A stretch of 64,000 nt of DNA from Pedobacter sp. SYSU D00535 (GCF_017355855.1 NZ_JAFEWD010000008.1:148901-212900), one strand, 5' to 3'; shown: positions 9,071-17,540, counted from the stretch's first letter. The notes: generated by a model not told the origin, from the sequence alone. Program-made: numbers and translations.

Positions 9071-10375
9071 ATGGCCTTTGATCCTCATAGTACTAAAACG
9101 CAAAGCGCAGAGAAGGGACTAAAGCCGATTATAATTATCGGCATCTTATTCTTCGTGTTCGGCTTCATCACTTGGGTGAACGGAACCTTGATCCCTTATT
9201 TGAAAATCGCCTGCGAGCTGAAGTCTGATACCGAATCGTATCTGGTAGCTACCGCCTTTTTTATTGCCTACACCGTAATGGCTTTACCTTCATCTTACGT
9301 GTTGAACAAAACAGGTTACAAGAAGGGAATGGCGCTCGGGCTACTCATTATGGCGGTAGGAGCCGTGATTTTTGTTCCGGCAGCTCAGGCGCGTAGTTTT
9401 AATATGTTCCTCAGCGGCTTGTTCATTATAGGCACCGGACTGGCATTGTTGCAAACCGCTTCTAATCCCTATGCTGCTATTCTTGGTCCGCCGGAAAGTG
9501 CGGCAAAGCGAATCAGTATCATGGGCATCTGTAATAAGATTGCAGGGATACTGGCAGGACTTATTTTCGGATACATAGCACTAAAAGACTCAGACAATAT
9601 TGAGCAAAGGCTAGCAGGTATGACAGCGCAGGCCCGGTCGGCGGCTCTCGATGAGCTTGCCTCAAGGGTTATCGTGCCTTATATGGTGATTGCCGTAGCG
9701 CTCGTTCTCTTGGCTATTGCTGTTTTAAGATCTTCATTGCCAGACATACGGGATGAGGAGGCTGGGGAGGAGCTGCTCGATGAAAACAGAGCGGGAAAAA
9801 CCATTTTCAGCTTTTCTAATCTCTGGCTCGGTGTGCTGGCACTGTTTCTTTATGTGGGTGTGGAAGTGATGGCGGGGGATACGATCATCAGCTATGGAAA
9901 GGCCATTGGCATCCCACTTTCTACCGCCCGGTTTTTCACCCAGGGGACGCTTGCTTTTATGCTGCTAGGCTATATTATCGGGATCGTGTGTATACCGAAA
10001 TACGTTTCCCAGCAAAAAGCTTTGCAAATCTGCGCGCTCTCGGGCGTTCTTTTCACCATCTGTACTATCTACACAAGTGGCTATGTTTCAGTCTTCTTTC
10101 TTGCCCTTCTGGGACTGTCGAATTCACTGATGTGGCCCGCAATATTCCCTCTCGCGATCAAGGGGTTGGGTCGGTTCACAAAAACCGGATCAGCTCTCCT
10201 GGTAATGGCAATTGCCGGAGGTGCCGTGCTTCCTCTTTTGTACGGCAGCTTCTCTCAATACCTAAGCTTACACTTCGGGCCGGCAGTTGCAGTGTCAAAA
10301 GCCTATTGGATAATGGTTCCCTGTTATCTCTACATCTGGTACTTCGGAGTTAAAGGCCATCTTATTAAACATTAA
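9071..10375 (+). CDS. FHS-family sugar MFS permease (GlcNAc/NagP-like)
   Basis: 434 residues from the ATG at 9071, which lies 4 bp after the nagB stop. A TTG at 9047 would overlap nagB and is less likely. Twelve hydrophobic segments and the FHS signatures FFVFGFITWVNGTLIPYLK near the N terminus and LQTASNPYAAILGP near residue 130 place it with glucose/galactose/GlcNAc:H+ symporters of the L-fucose permease group. As the last gene of the amino-sugar cluster it probably imports GlcNAc, or another hexose. The direction and spacing indicate one operon with nagB. Confidence 0.9.
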   Translation: MAFDPHSTKTQSAEKGLKPIIIIGILFFVFGFITWVNGTLIPYLKIACELKSDTESYLVATAFFIAYTVMALPSSYVLNKTGYKKGMALGLLIMAVGAVIFVPAAQARSFNMFLSGLFIIGTGLALLQTASNPYAAILGPPESAAKRISIMGICNKIAGILAGLIFGYIALKDSDNIEQRLAGMTAQARSAALDELASRVIVPYMVIAVALVLLAIAVLRSSLPDIRDEEAGEELLDENRAGKTIFSFSNLWLGVLALFLYVGVEVMAGDTIISYGKAIGIPLSTARFFTQGTLAFMLLGYIIGIVCIPKYVSQQKALQICALSGVLFTICTIYTSGYVSVFFLALLGLSNSLMWPAIFPLAIKGLGRFTKTGSALLVMAIAGGAVLPLLYGSFSQYLSLHFGPAVAVSKAYWIMVPCYLYIWYFGVKGHLIKH

Positions 10376-10388
10376 CATTAATCTAGCG

Positions 10389-10421
10389 ATCAGGAGTTCC
10401 GCCCCCAGGTGGAACCCTGAT
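10389..10421 (+). terminator. Hairpin after the amino-sugar operon
   Basis: An inverted repeat, ATCAGG-A-GTTCC against GGAACCCTGAT, with a 10-nt loop and one bulged base is followed by TTATTT. It lies 14 bp after the permease stop, so it is a plausible intrinsic terminator. The U-tract is short. Confidence 0.55.
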
Positions 10422-10516
10422 TTATTTCGGTAATCCTGGCTAAAGCTCGCTTGTGAAGTTGCACCTACAGCTTTTCAGGAAGGGGCACCTATAATGAGCT
10501 AAAGCAACAAGGTCGT

Positions 10517-10807
10517 TTAGCTTCCGGCAAAGGGAGAGCCGAAGAGGCCCACCGCCAGTTCAACCCAGATCAGAAAAAGCGCCGCCAGAATGAGACCGCA
10601 GATAAGCAGGCGGGAGCGGCTTCTTCTTACATTTCGCAATACCAGCTCACAACTAAGTCCAGTTCCAAACAGCAATACTGCCGCAATAACGAAATCTGAT
10701 AAGGTCCAGTTGACCTCCTCGCTGAACTGCATCGCCACTGCCGGAATCAATAGTAGAATAACTACCGTAAGCAAAATTCCACCGAGTCTTTGGTTTTTCG
10801 TGATCAT
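10517..10807 (-). CDS. Small inner-membrane protein, three predicted helices, unknown function
   Basis: 96 residues with hydrophobic segments at about 9-27, 38-56 and 67-88 and a basic loop (RNVRRSRSR) between the last two. No catalytic motif is visible and I do not recognise the family. It is transcribed against the neighbouring genes. The upstream region has a near-consensus Bacteroidota promoter with both boxes inside palindromes (see 10901-10945), so it is likely a real, tightly repressed gene. A role in membrane stress is possible but unsupported. Confidence 0.7.
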   Translation of the reverse strand: MITKNQRLGGILLTVVILLLIPAVAMQFSEEVNWTLSDFVIAAVLLFGTGLSCELVLRNVRRSRSRLLICGLILAALFLIWVELAVGLFGSPFAGS

Positions 10808-11336
10808 ATGTCTTAAGTTTTAAAGTTACTTGTGCTCGTTACTGGTCGGCACCTACCATCGTGTACCGTTGGGTCGTCTTTCTATGACCTCGTCAAAAGT
10901 ACTTTGTATTGCAAAGTTAGTAGATTTTACTTTGCATTACAAAGTGAAATAAAAAATATTTGTCGGAAGAGTGTCGTTAAGGTAAGTGCTAAAAAGCTTC
11001 AATACCCAAGCGCTGGTACTTCCTGGACGTGGATGCGATTTGTATCTCCCTTCTATGCAGAGTCCTTTCATTCCGGCCCTTCCTTGTTCCTCAATTCCTT
11101 AAATTCTCCTCTTTAACAAGCTGTTAACGACGACTGCGTCTTAATTTAACCTGCAACTGCCAGCCTCGTCGCATGCTTTTTTACACTTTCAAAAAAACGC
11201 AACCTTTTTAGGTTGATATTTTGAATTCTTCATTCTGAAAACCTTTTTATTATTTATTTTTCATAAAAAGTAAAAATTATTTTAGAATATGTTATTAAAA
11301 GTGGATGTTTGTTGTGAAATTAAATCACACGAAAAA
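10808..11336. other. Intergenic region between the small membrane protein and the PepSY-like gene
   Basis: 529 bp without a convincing gene. The part next to 10807 is the leader (about 100 nt) and promoter of the minus-strand gene. From 10950 to about 11150 nothing is recognised. From 11200 onward the DNA is very AT-rich and leads into the start of the PepSY-like gene. Confidence 0.6.
10901..10945 (-). promoter_or_regulatory. Promoter with two operator palindromes, small membrane protein
   Basis: Two copies of the palindrome ACTTTG-N5-CAAAGT lie at 10901-10917 and 10929-10945, 28 bp apart. On the minus strand the first contains the -7 box TAACTTTG (10919 to 10912) and the second contains a TTTG -33 box (10943 to 10940). 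The boxes are 20 bp apart, the usual Bacteroidota spacing. Each promoter box is therefore inside an operator, as expected for repression. The repressor is not next door. Confidence 0.75.
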
Positions 11337-11828
11337 ATGAAAAAAACAATCGTATCGGCCTTATTTGTTCTGGCGTTGATTGTAAACGGGTTTGCAACCG
11401 ACAAAAACAAATTTGTAAGCAAAGAATTGAAAGTGGCTTCTACTGTTCAAAACAGTTTCAAGGCGCGTTATAAAAATGCTCAGGACGTTCAGTGGAGCGA
11501 GGTGGATGGCTACTACAAAGCCAGTTTTACTCTGGACGGACTTAAAAAAGCTGCGTACTTCGACAGAACAGGTAAGTATGTAGCCACTAGTGATTATATA
11601 AAAGCCGACGCGCTTCCAACGTCATCTGTTGTTCAGTTGAAGAACAATTATAAAGACTATCGTATCGATCAGGTACTGCGTTATGAGGTGGAGTCGTCTG
11701 ATGTTAACGTCCTTTCAGATGAAGGATCGGTAAAAACATATTACTTCGTTAGTCTTTCAAACACAGAAAAGCATATAGCTGTGAAAGTTTCTCCTGACAA
11801 TGCTATAAGTTACTACAAAAGCTTTTAA
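11337..11828 (+). CDS. Secreted PepSY-like (beta-lactamase-inhibitor-like fold) protein
   Basis: 163 residues from the ATG at 11337; an upstream ATG at 11289 would put 16 non-signal residues before the signal peptide and is unlikely. The signal peptide (MKKTIVSALFVLALIVNGFA) is followed by a repeat of the type SFKARYKNAQDVQWSEVDG..YKASFTLDG, the usual pattern of PepSY-like small periplasmic proteins in Bacteroidota. The second half (VVQLKNNYKDYRIDQVLRYE) looks like a divergent second copy. Function is unknown; such proteins are often stress- or surface-regulated. It is monocistronic, closed by a strong terminator at 11848. Confidence 0.8.
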   Translation: MKKTIVSALFVLALIVNGFATDKNKFVSKELKVASTVQNSFKARYKNAQDVQWSEVDGYYKASFTLDGLKKAAYFDRTGKYVATSDYIKADALPTSSVVQLKNNYKDYRIDQVLRYEVESSDVNVLSDEGSVKTYYFVSLSNTEKHIAVKVSPDNAISYYKSF

Positions 11829-11847
11829 CACCATCTACCTATTTGGG

Positions 11848-11872
11848 AGGCCGGCTTGTCCGGCTTTTTTTA
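11848..11872 (+). terminator. Intrinsic terminator after the PepSY-like gene
   Basis: GCCGG at 11850-11854 pairs with CCGGC at 11860-11864 across a 5-nt loop, followed by a run of seven T. It is 20 bp after the stop codon. Confidence 0.85.
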
Positions 11873-11977
11873 TGAATTGACTTTTCGAAATAAAGAAGAT
11901 TTTTAGGGCTTGCCATCGGTCGTCTTACCTACTCATCCCCATTCGAAGTTCCGTTATTCACTTTGACGGCATATTAC

Positions 11978-11985
11978 TATCTTTG
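11978..11985 (+). promoter_or_regulatory. -7 box TATCTTTG, nearly leaderless start
   Basis: A perfect TAnnTTTG box ends 6 bp before the ATG at 11992. Transcription would start at or next to the initiation codon. No -33 TTG is found at the usual 19-21 bp; a TTTG lies only 12 bp upstream. The bases TTGCAAGCAA follow and could hold a metal-regulator half-site. Confidence 0.55.
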
Positions 11986-11991
11986 CAAGCA

Positions 11992-12300
11992 ATGAAAGTG
12001 CTGGCCCTTTTCATGACTGTCATTATGCTTTTTACAGGTTTTGACCTGTGTAAGGATGAGGAGTCGTGTGGCAGCAAGAAGCAGGTGGAGCTCAGTAGGA
12101 CCCAAGATGAACATCCACAGGATTCTGATTTGTGCAGTCCTTTTTGTAACTGCACCCGTTGTCCTTTTTCTGTTCTTCTTCCTCAGGGACTCGGCGCATT
12201 GCAAAGCTTTCATACCCTCGTTCCTCAGTACCAGAAGGAACGGTCCGCTAACCCCATTCGAGTAAGCCCCTCTGTGTGGCAGCCTCCTAAGCTTGCTTAA
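11992..12300 (+). CDS. DUF6660-like small secreted Cys/His-rich protein
   Basis: 102 residues from the ATG at 11992. A hydrophobic N terminus (VLALFMTVIMLFTGFDLC) is followed by a segment rich in metal-ligand residues: CKDEESC, then EHPQDSDLCSPFCNCTRCPF. The CSPFCxCxxC pattern is typical of a small family found beside metal-linked TonB receptors in Bacteroidota, which I recall as DUF6660. It lies 71 bp before the TonB receptor, same strand. It probably binds or senses a metal at the membrane or in the periplasm; the molecular role is unknown. Confidence 0.75.
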   Translation: MKVLALFMTVIMLFTGFDLCKDEESCGSKKQVELSRTQDEHPQDSDLCSPFCNCTRCPFSVLLPQGLGALQSFHTLVPQYQKERSANPIRVSPSVWQPPKLA

Positions 12301-12371
12301 AAAAGCCATCTTCAAGTAACTAAATTTATTTAATCCTTTCCTGGTTGTTGCCGGGTGATCAATGATATTCA

Positions 12372-14549
12372 ATGAAAGTAATCTCTATGCTTTTTATAGC
12401 GATGGCCTGTACCATTACAGCCTTCGCACAAAACAACCTAAGGGTTGTGTTAAAAGATGCTGAAACAACAGAGCCGCTGATCGGAGCGAGCGTCTCTATG
12501 CCTGGTATCAATAAAACTGCATCAACGGATGCTACAGGCACTGTTAACTTTACAGATATCCCGAATGGGATCCATCATATCGAGTACCGTTACCTGGGCT
12601 ACACCACCCGTCAGGATAGCCTGACATTTCCCCGAGCTACCACTCAGCCTCTGGTGGTTTTACTCCAGGCAGCAGAGGGCGAGGAGCTGGAGGAAGTGGT
12701 AGTGTCGACTACACGCAGCAGCCGGACCATTGCTAATATCCCTACCCGTATTGAGGTAATTGCGGGTGAAGAATTGGATGAAAAAGCTAACATGAAGCCA
12801 GGGGATATTCGAATGGTGCTAAATGAAAGCACCGGAATCCAAACACAGCAAACCTCTGCCACCAGTGCAAATGCTTCTATCCGTATCCAGGGACTGGACG
12901 GACGGTACACACAGATCCTCAAAGACGGATTTCCTTTATACTCCGGTGCGGCAACTGGCCTGGGCTTATTACAAACGCCACCCCTGGATCTTAAACAGGT
13001 GGAAGTGATTAAAGGTTCCGCTTCCACATTGTATGGGGCGGGGGCCATTGCCGGACTCGTCAATCTGGTCAGTAAAACGCCAGGAGAAGAGCGCGCACTA
13101 AATGTTCATCTCAACGGCACTTCGGCAGGCGGGCTGGACTTGAATGGTTTTTATTCCGAGCGATACGGTAAGGCCGGTCTCACTGTTTTTGCATCCAAAA
13201 ATAGCAATCGTCCCTATGATCCGGGTGATATCGACCTCACGGCGATTCCGGAATTTACCCGCTACACGTTCAATCCCAAGCTATTTTTATATTTCAATGA
13301 TAAAACCAGCCTGAACTTCGGTATCAATTCGAGCTTTGAGGACAGGACGGGTGGTGATCTGCATTACATCAAAGGTGAAGGAGATGCTACCCATCGTTTT
13401 TTTGAACGCAACAATTCTGATCGTTTGTCGAGTCAGTTCGCACTTAAACAGCAACTTGGAGCGCAAACGGAACTTAATCTTCGCAATAGCATCAGCTACT
13501 TTAATCGCAAAATAAGTATTCCAGACCACGCTTTTGAAGGCACTCAGTATGGCACGTTCACCGAGGCGAATATTATAAGCGGGGGAGAGAGATCGGAGTG
13601 GGTTGCGGGTCTGAATTTATGGACCGACCAGTTCCGGGAACAGCCGAAGGCAGCTTTTCCTTTACGTGATTACTCACAAACCACTGTCGGTGCTTTTATC
13701 CAAAATAACCTGCACGCCACTGATTGGCTCGAGTTGGAAACGGGGCTGCGGGGAGATTATGTGCTGGACTACGGCTTTGCACTATTGCCACGGGTTTCAG
13801 CGCTGGTCAAGTTCAACGAAAAGTTTAATTCAAGGATAGGCGGAGGTCTCGGCTATAAAGCGCCAACCATCTTTACTGAGGAGAGCGAGCGGATCCAATA
13901 TCAGAACGTGCTGCCTGTTTCCAGTAACATCAATAAGCTGGAGCGTAGTTATGGCCTAAACTGGGATCTTAACTATCGTACCGGTCTATTTAATGATCAG
14001 GTTGGTTTTAGTTTGAACCATTTGTTTTTCTACACTTTTTTAAATCACCCGCTGGTGATGGAGCCGGAGCAAGGAGGCGTTTACAGGTTCACCAACCTTC
14101 CCGGGCATATGGATAGCAGGGGCATGGAGACTAACCTGAAGCTGACCTACGAGGACTTTAAGCTTTTCGTGGGATACAGCTTTACGGATGCCGAGATCCA
14201 TTCAGGTGGCCTACGACGTCAGAACCCACTGACTGCTAAACACCGGTTAAACAATGTGCTGATGTACGAGGTGGAGGAGAAATGGAAGTTAGGTCTGGAA
14301 GGCTATTATTACAGTAAACAGCAACTGAACGACGGCAGCACCGGGAGGTCATATTGGATTTTCGGCTTCATGGCCGAAAAGTTATGGGAGCGTTTTTCGC
14401 TTTACATCAATTTTGAGAACTTTACTGATACACGTCAAACCCGTTTCGGCAATATCTATACAGGAAGTATTTCCAATCCCGTGTTCCGGGATATCTATGC
14501 TCCTTTGGACGGTTTTGTCATCAACGGAGGATTAAAATTAAGGTTATGA
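12372..14549 (+). CDS. TonB-dependent outer-membrane receptor, probably metal uptake
   Basis: 725 residues. A signal peptide is followed by a carboxypeptidase-regulatory-like domain (residues about 22-95, LRVVLKDAETTEPLIGASVSM), then a plug domain (about 110-230, with the VIKGSASTLYGAGAIAGLVNLVSK segment) and a 22-strand-type barrel ending in a C-terminal aromatic/leucine strand (VINGGLKLRL). This is the single-TBDR type without a SusD partner. The Fur-type regulator overlaps its stop by 4 bp, and a ZntA-type ATPase follows. The cluster suggests transport of zinc or a chelated metal. Substrate assignment is inference. Confidence 0.9.
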   Translation: MKVISMLFIAMACTITAFAQNNLRVVLKDAETTEPLIGASVSMPGINKTASTDATGTVNFTDIPNGIHHIEYRYLGYTTRQDSLTFPRATTQPLVVLLQAAEGEELEEVVVSTTRSSRTIANIPTRIEVIAGEELDEKANMKPGDIRMVLNESTGIQTQQTSATSANASIRIQGLDGRYTQILKDGFPLYSGAATGLGLLQTPPLDLKQVEVIKGSASTLYGAGAIAGLVNLVSKTPGEERALNVHLNGTSAGGLDLNGFYSERYGKAGLTVFASKNSNRPYDPGDIDLTAIPEFTRYTFNPKLFLYFNDKTSLNFGINSSFEDRTGGDLHYIKGEGDATHRFFERNNSDRLSSQFALKQQLGAQTELNLRNSISYFNRKISIPDHAFEGTQYGTFTEANIISGGERSEWVAGLNLWTDQFREQPKAAFPLRDYSQTTVGAFIQNNLHATDWLELETGLRGDYVLDYGFALLPRVSALVKFNEKFNSRIGGGLGYKAPTIFTEESERIQYQNVLPVSSNINKLERSYGLNWDLNYRTGLFNDQVGFSLNHLFFYTFLNHPLVMEPEQGGVYRFTNLPGHMDSRGMETNLKLTYEDFKLFVGYSFTDAEIHSGGLRRQNPLTAKHRLNNVLMYEVEEKWKLGLEGYYYSKQQLNDGSTGRSYWIFGFMAEKLWERFSLYINFENFTDTRQTRFGNIYTGSISNPVFRDIYAPLDGFVINGGLKLRL

Positions 14550-14962
14550 TTGCAGACGTAGAGAAGAGATTAGAAGCGGCGGGCATCAAACCAACGGCTA
14601 TGCGCAACCTGGTTCTGGAGTACTTGTTGAAGCAGGGATCGGCCATCAGTCTGGCGGAACTTGAAAGAGGACTGGCGCCGGTAGATCGGGTCACGGTCTA
14701 TCGCACGCTAAAAACTTTCGAGGAGCATTGTCTGGTGCATTCCATCAATGATGGAACAGGAGCTGCAAAGTACGCCTTGTGTCAGGAGGATTCCGGGGAA
14801 GTGCGCCACCATGACCTGCATGTGCATTTCTACTGCAATAGCTGCAAAGAAACCTTTTGTCTTCCCAAAACCTTGATTCCCGCTGTTGTGCTTCCCCAGG
14901 GTTTTATATCCGAAGAGGTAAGCCTGGTGATGAAGGGAGTCTGCGAACGTTGTTCGGCCTGA
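14546..14962 (+). CDS. Fur/Zur-family metal-dependent repressor
   Basis: 138 residues. The N-terminal winged helix is visible (GIKPTAMRNLVLEYLLKQ, then VDRVTVYRTLKTFEE). The C-terminal dimerisation domain has HHDLHVHFYCNSCKETFCLP and a closing CERC, giving the two CxxC pairs of the structural zinc site plus His ligands. ATG at 14546 overlaps the receptor stop in an ATGA, so the two are translationally coupled. Given the zinc-type ATPase immediately downstream, a Zur-like role is the best guess; Fur cannot be excluded. Short inverted repeats with TTGCA arms just downstream are candidate targets. Confidence 0.88.
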   Translation: MIADVEKRLEAAGIKPTAMRNLVLEYLLKQGSAISLAELERGLAPVDRVTVYRTLKTFEEHCLVHSINDGTGAAKYALCQEDSGEVRHHDLHVHFYCNSCKETFCLPKTLIPAVVLPQGFISEEVSLVMKGVCERCSA

Positions 14963-14966
14963 TGTT

Positions 14967-15020
14967 TGCAATTCTGTTGCATGCGCTACAGGCGTAGTTT
15001 TGTTGCATTAGAACTTGCAA
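14967..15020 (+). promoter_or_regulatory. Promoter and TTGCA inverted repeats before the ATPase gene
   Basis: A -7 box TAGTTTTG lies at 14995-15002, so transcription would start about 14 nt before the ATG at 15022. TGCAA-N5-TTGCA (14967-14981) lies upstream, and TTGCA-N8-TGCAA (15003-15020) covers the start region. Two inverted repeats with the same arms around a promoter, beside a Fur-type gene, suggest an operator. The assignment to that regulator is inference. Confidence 0.5.
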
Positions 15021-15021
15021 A

Positions 15022-16986
15022 ATGAAACCGACCACGATAACTGATAATAGTGCAACAAATGATTGTTGCGGGGGAGGAACGAAAGCCCCCGCAATACATG
15101 TGTCTCCAACAGCGGCTACTCCAAAGGATGCGGATGGATGGCGAAGTCACCCGGACCTGCTGGCTGCTCTTGCCATCCTGTTTTTGATGCTGACATTAGA
15201 GTATGGCTTCAAGATCACCTTTTCGACTCCCGTTAACTTTCTCATCTATGCTGTAGCTTATCTCCTTTCTGGATGGAACGTGCTGCGGCTTGCTTTTCGA
15301 AAGGCTTCCCGTGGCGACTTCTTCAATGAATTTGTGCTGATGAGTGTGGCCACCCTCGGGGCGTTCTACATTGGCGAATTTTCAGAAGGAGTAGCTGTGA
15401 TGGTCTTTTATTCTATTGGCGAGTGGTTCCAGGATTCGGCGGTAAGCAGGGCCAAGAGAAGTATTAAAGCACTTCTTGATATTCGGCCGGATCAGGCAAC
15501 CGTTGTAAGAAACGGAACTACGGAGCTGGTAAGATCATCGCAGGTACAGCTGGGAGAAAGCATTCGCCTGAAGCCTGGTGAAAAGGTAGCACTGGATGGA
15601 GAACTTCTTTCCGACAATTCTTCGTTCAATACTGCGGCTCTAACCGGGGAAAGTAAGCCGGATACCAAATACCGGGGAGAGCAGATCTTAGCCGGGATGA
15701 TCAATCTCTATACCGTGGCGGACGTGAAGGTGACCGCATTGTTTAAGGACAGCAAGCTAAGCAGGATCCTGGAAATGGTTCAGGATGCTACCAGCCGCAA
15801 ATCTCAAACTCAGTTATTTATCTCGCGATTTGCTAAAGTGTACACGCCCATTGTGTTCTTTCTGGCATTGACGCTGGTAGTGCTGCCTTATTTCTTTGTT
15901 CAATCGTACGACTTTACCGACTGGCTATATCGGGGATTGGTATTTCTGGTTATCAGTTGTCCCTGCGCGCTGGTGGTATCCATTCCCCTCGGTTATTTTG
16001 GCGGGATAGGGCTGGCTTCACGGAGTGGTATCCTGTTTAAAGGAGGGAATTTTCTGGATGTAATGACGAGGGTAAACACCGTGATACTGGATAAGACAGG
16101 AACACTTACAAAAGGTGTCTTTCGGGTGCAGCGGGTGGTGTCAGAAGATGGTGATGAACGAGCATTGCTGCGGGTTGTGTCGGCGCTGGAGAAAAATTCG
16201 ACCCATCCGGTAGGTAAAGCAGTAGTAGAATATGCTGCAGTCGATCTGCAACAACTAAGCGCAAGTGAAGTGGAAGAACTTGCCGGGCAGGGCCTTAAAG
16301 GAAGGGTAGAAGGGAAGATGGTGCTGGCCGGAAACCTGAAACTGCTTAGGAAGTTTAATGTCGCTTATCCGGCTGAGCTGGAGAAGTTAGTTGACACCGT
16401 GATAGCGATCGCAATCGAAAATAGGTATGCAGGCTACATCACTATTGCCGACGAGATAAAAGAAGATGCTGCAGCTACGATACGGGCGCTACATGCACGG
16501 AATATTAAGACGGTAATGCTGTCAGGCGACAAACAAGCGGTGGTGGATAAGGTAGCACAGCAGCTTGGAATTGATGAAGCGTATGGAGATTTGCTTCCGG
16601 AAGACAAGGTGGCAAAGGTTCAGCAGTTCAAAGATCAGGGCAGACGGATTGCTTTTGTGGGTGATGGCGTGAATGATGCGCCGGTAATAGCATTAGCCGA
16701 TGCAGGGATAGCGATGGGAGGTTTGGGTAGCGATGCCGCGATTGAAACGGCAGACATCGTGATCCAAAATGATCAGCCTTCGAAAATTGTTACAGCCATA
16801 AGGACAGGGAAAATCACCAGGAATATTGTGTGGCAGAATATCACGATGGCTATGCTTGTTAAGGTGATTGTGCTTAGCCTGGGAGCAGGAGGCGTAGCGA
16901 ACCTCTGGGAAGCAGTAATCGCCGACGTGGGCGTGGCCTTGCTTGCAATTCTGAACGCAGTGCGGATACAACGGATAAAGCTCTAG
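15022..16986 (+). CDS. Heavy-metal P-type ATPase, PIB-2 (Zn/Cd/Pb export) type
   Basis: 654 residues. There is no HMA domain; the N terminus has only a CCGGG cluster. The metal channel motif is Cys313-Pro-Cys315 in SCPCALVVSIPLG, the phosphorylated residue is Asp357 in DKTGTLTKG, and the hinge is VGDGVNDAPVIALADAG. In the last two helices Lys614 (MLVKVIVLS) and Asp635 (VIADVGVALL) match the Lys/Asp pair of ZntA rather than the Met/Ser signature of copper pumps. It should therefore export Zn2+, Cd2+ or Pb2+ from the cytoplasm. Its own promoter lies in the 59-bp gap after the Fur-type gene. Confidence 0.93.
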   Translation: MKPTTITDNSATNDCCGGGTKAPAIHVSPTAATPKDADGWRSHPDLLAALAILFLMLTLEYGFKITFSTPVNFLIYAVAYLLSGWNVLRLAFRKASRGDFFNEFVLMSVATLGAFYIGEFSEGVAVMVFYSIGEWFQDSAVSRAKRSIKALLDIRPDQATVVRNGTTELVRSSQVQLGESIRLKPGEKVALDGELLSDNSSFNTAALTGESKPDTKYRGEQILAGMINLYTVADVKVTALFKDSKLSRILEMVQDATSRKSQTQLFISRFAKVYTPIVFFLALTLVVLPYFFVQSYDFTDWLYRGLVFLVISCPCALVVSIPLGYFGGIGLASRSGILFKGGNFLDVMTRVNTVILDKTGTLTKGVFRVQRVVSEDGDERALLRVVSALEKNSTHPVGKAVVEYAAVDLQQLSASEVEELAGQGLKGRVEGKMVLAGNLKLLRKFNVAYPAELEKLVDTVIAIAIENRYAGYITIADEIKEDAAATIRALHARNIKTVMLSGDKQAVVDKVAQQLGIDEAYGDLLPEDKVAKVQQFKDQGRRIAFVGDGVNDAPVIALADAGIAMGGLGSDAAIETADIVIQNDQPSKIVTAIRTGKITRNIVWQNITMAMLVKVIVLSLGAGGVANLWEAVIADVGVALLAILNAVRIQRIKL

Positions 16987-17037
16987 CTGCAGATTACCTC
17001 TTTGGATGACTGCCTGAATTTCTCTAGCTTCGGTTAA

Positions 17038-17070
17038 GGAACAGTATAGATACGGTATAGGAACAGTATA
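17038..17070. repeat. 11-bp tandem repeat, three units
   Basis: The units are GGAACAGTATA, GATACGGTATA and GGAACAGTATA, directly abutting, with a fourth degenerate unit starting GCAATAG. The period equals about one helical turn. It lies in the 185-bp gap between the ATPase and the copper-type cluster. Confidence 0.75.
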
Positions 17071-17155
17071 GCAATAGTCGGCCTTCAGTCTTCCAGCTTC
17101 AGAACGAAGCGTTATAAGCTTCTCACTTCCTGTTTAAAATATTACTACAGAATCT

Positions 17156-17163
17156 TACCTTTG
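17156..17163 (+). promoter_or_regulatory. -7 box TACCTTTG, probably leaderless start
   Basis: A perfect TAnnTTTG box ends 8 bp before the ATG at 17172, so the mRNA would begin at or within a few bases of the start codon. No convincing -33 element was found. Confidence 0.55.
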
Positions 17164-17171
17164 CCGCGTCT

Positions 17172-17540
17172 ATGCTGAAAAAGGCGACTGCATATCTGTT
17201 AATTCTGTTAATAGTGACGATGGGCCTCTCCCGTTGTTTCATCTATGCCGGTTTCGCCATCAATAAAGATTACATTGCCAACACCCTCTGCGTCAATAAA
17301 GCGAAGCCCAAAATAAACTGTAAGGGTAAGTGTTACCTGTCGAAGAAGTTGAAGCAGGCAGAAGAAAAAGAAAAAAATACAGAGGGAGAAGGGCAGAAGT
17401 CTAAATACCAGGAAGCCTTTTTGTCTCGGGTAGAACGACTTCAAATTCCACTTGTCGAACTTAGTTTTGCTTATGCAGAGCTGATGCCTGATGCGGCTAT
17501 TCATCGCTCATCGTTAATCTTCCATCCTCCCAAAGCCTAA
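17172..17540 (+). CDS. Small membrane-anchored Cys-rich protein of the copper-type cluster
   Basis: 122 residues with one N-terminal helix (YLLILLIVTMGLSRCFIYAGF) followed by a conserved-looking core, YIANTLCVNKAKPKINCKGKCYLSKKLKQAEE. The spaced cysteines (LCVNK, NCKGKCYL) suggest metal or redox chemistry. A charged, Lys/Glu-rich linker and a C-terminal tail follow. I recall similar proteins preceding MbnP/MbnH genes in other Bacteroidota but cannot name the family. It is the first gene of this cluster, 91 bp before the MbnP gene. Confidence 0.72.
   Translation: MLKKATAYLLILLIVTMGLSRCFIYAGFAINKDYIANTLCVNKAKPKINCKGKCYLSKKLKQAEEKEKNTEGEGQKSKYQEAFLSRVERLQIPLVELSFAYAELMPDAAIHRSSLIFHPPKA

Noticed and set aside
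10832..11116. Open frame of 94 codons on the plus strand
   Set aside because: It runs through the promoter and operators of the minus-strand membrane protein gene, has no recognisable content and an unlikely composition.
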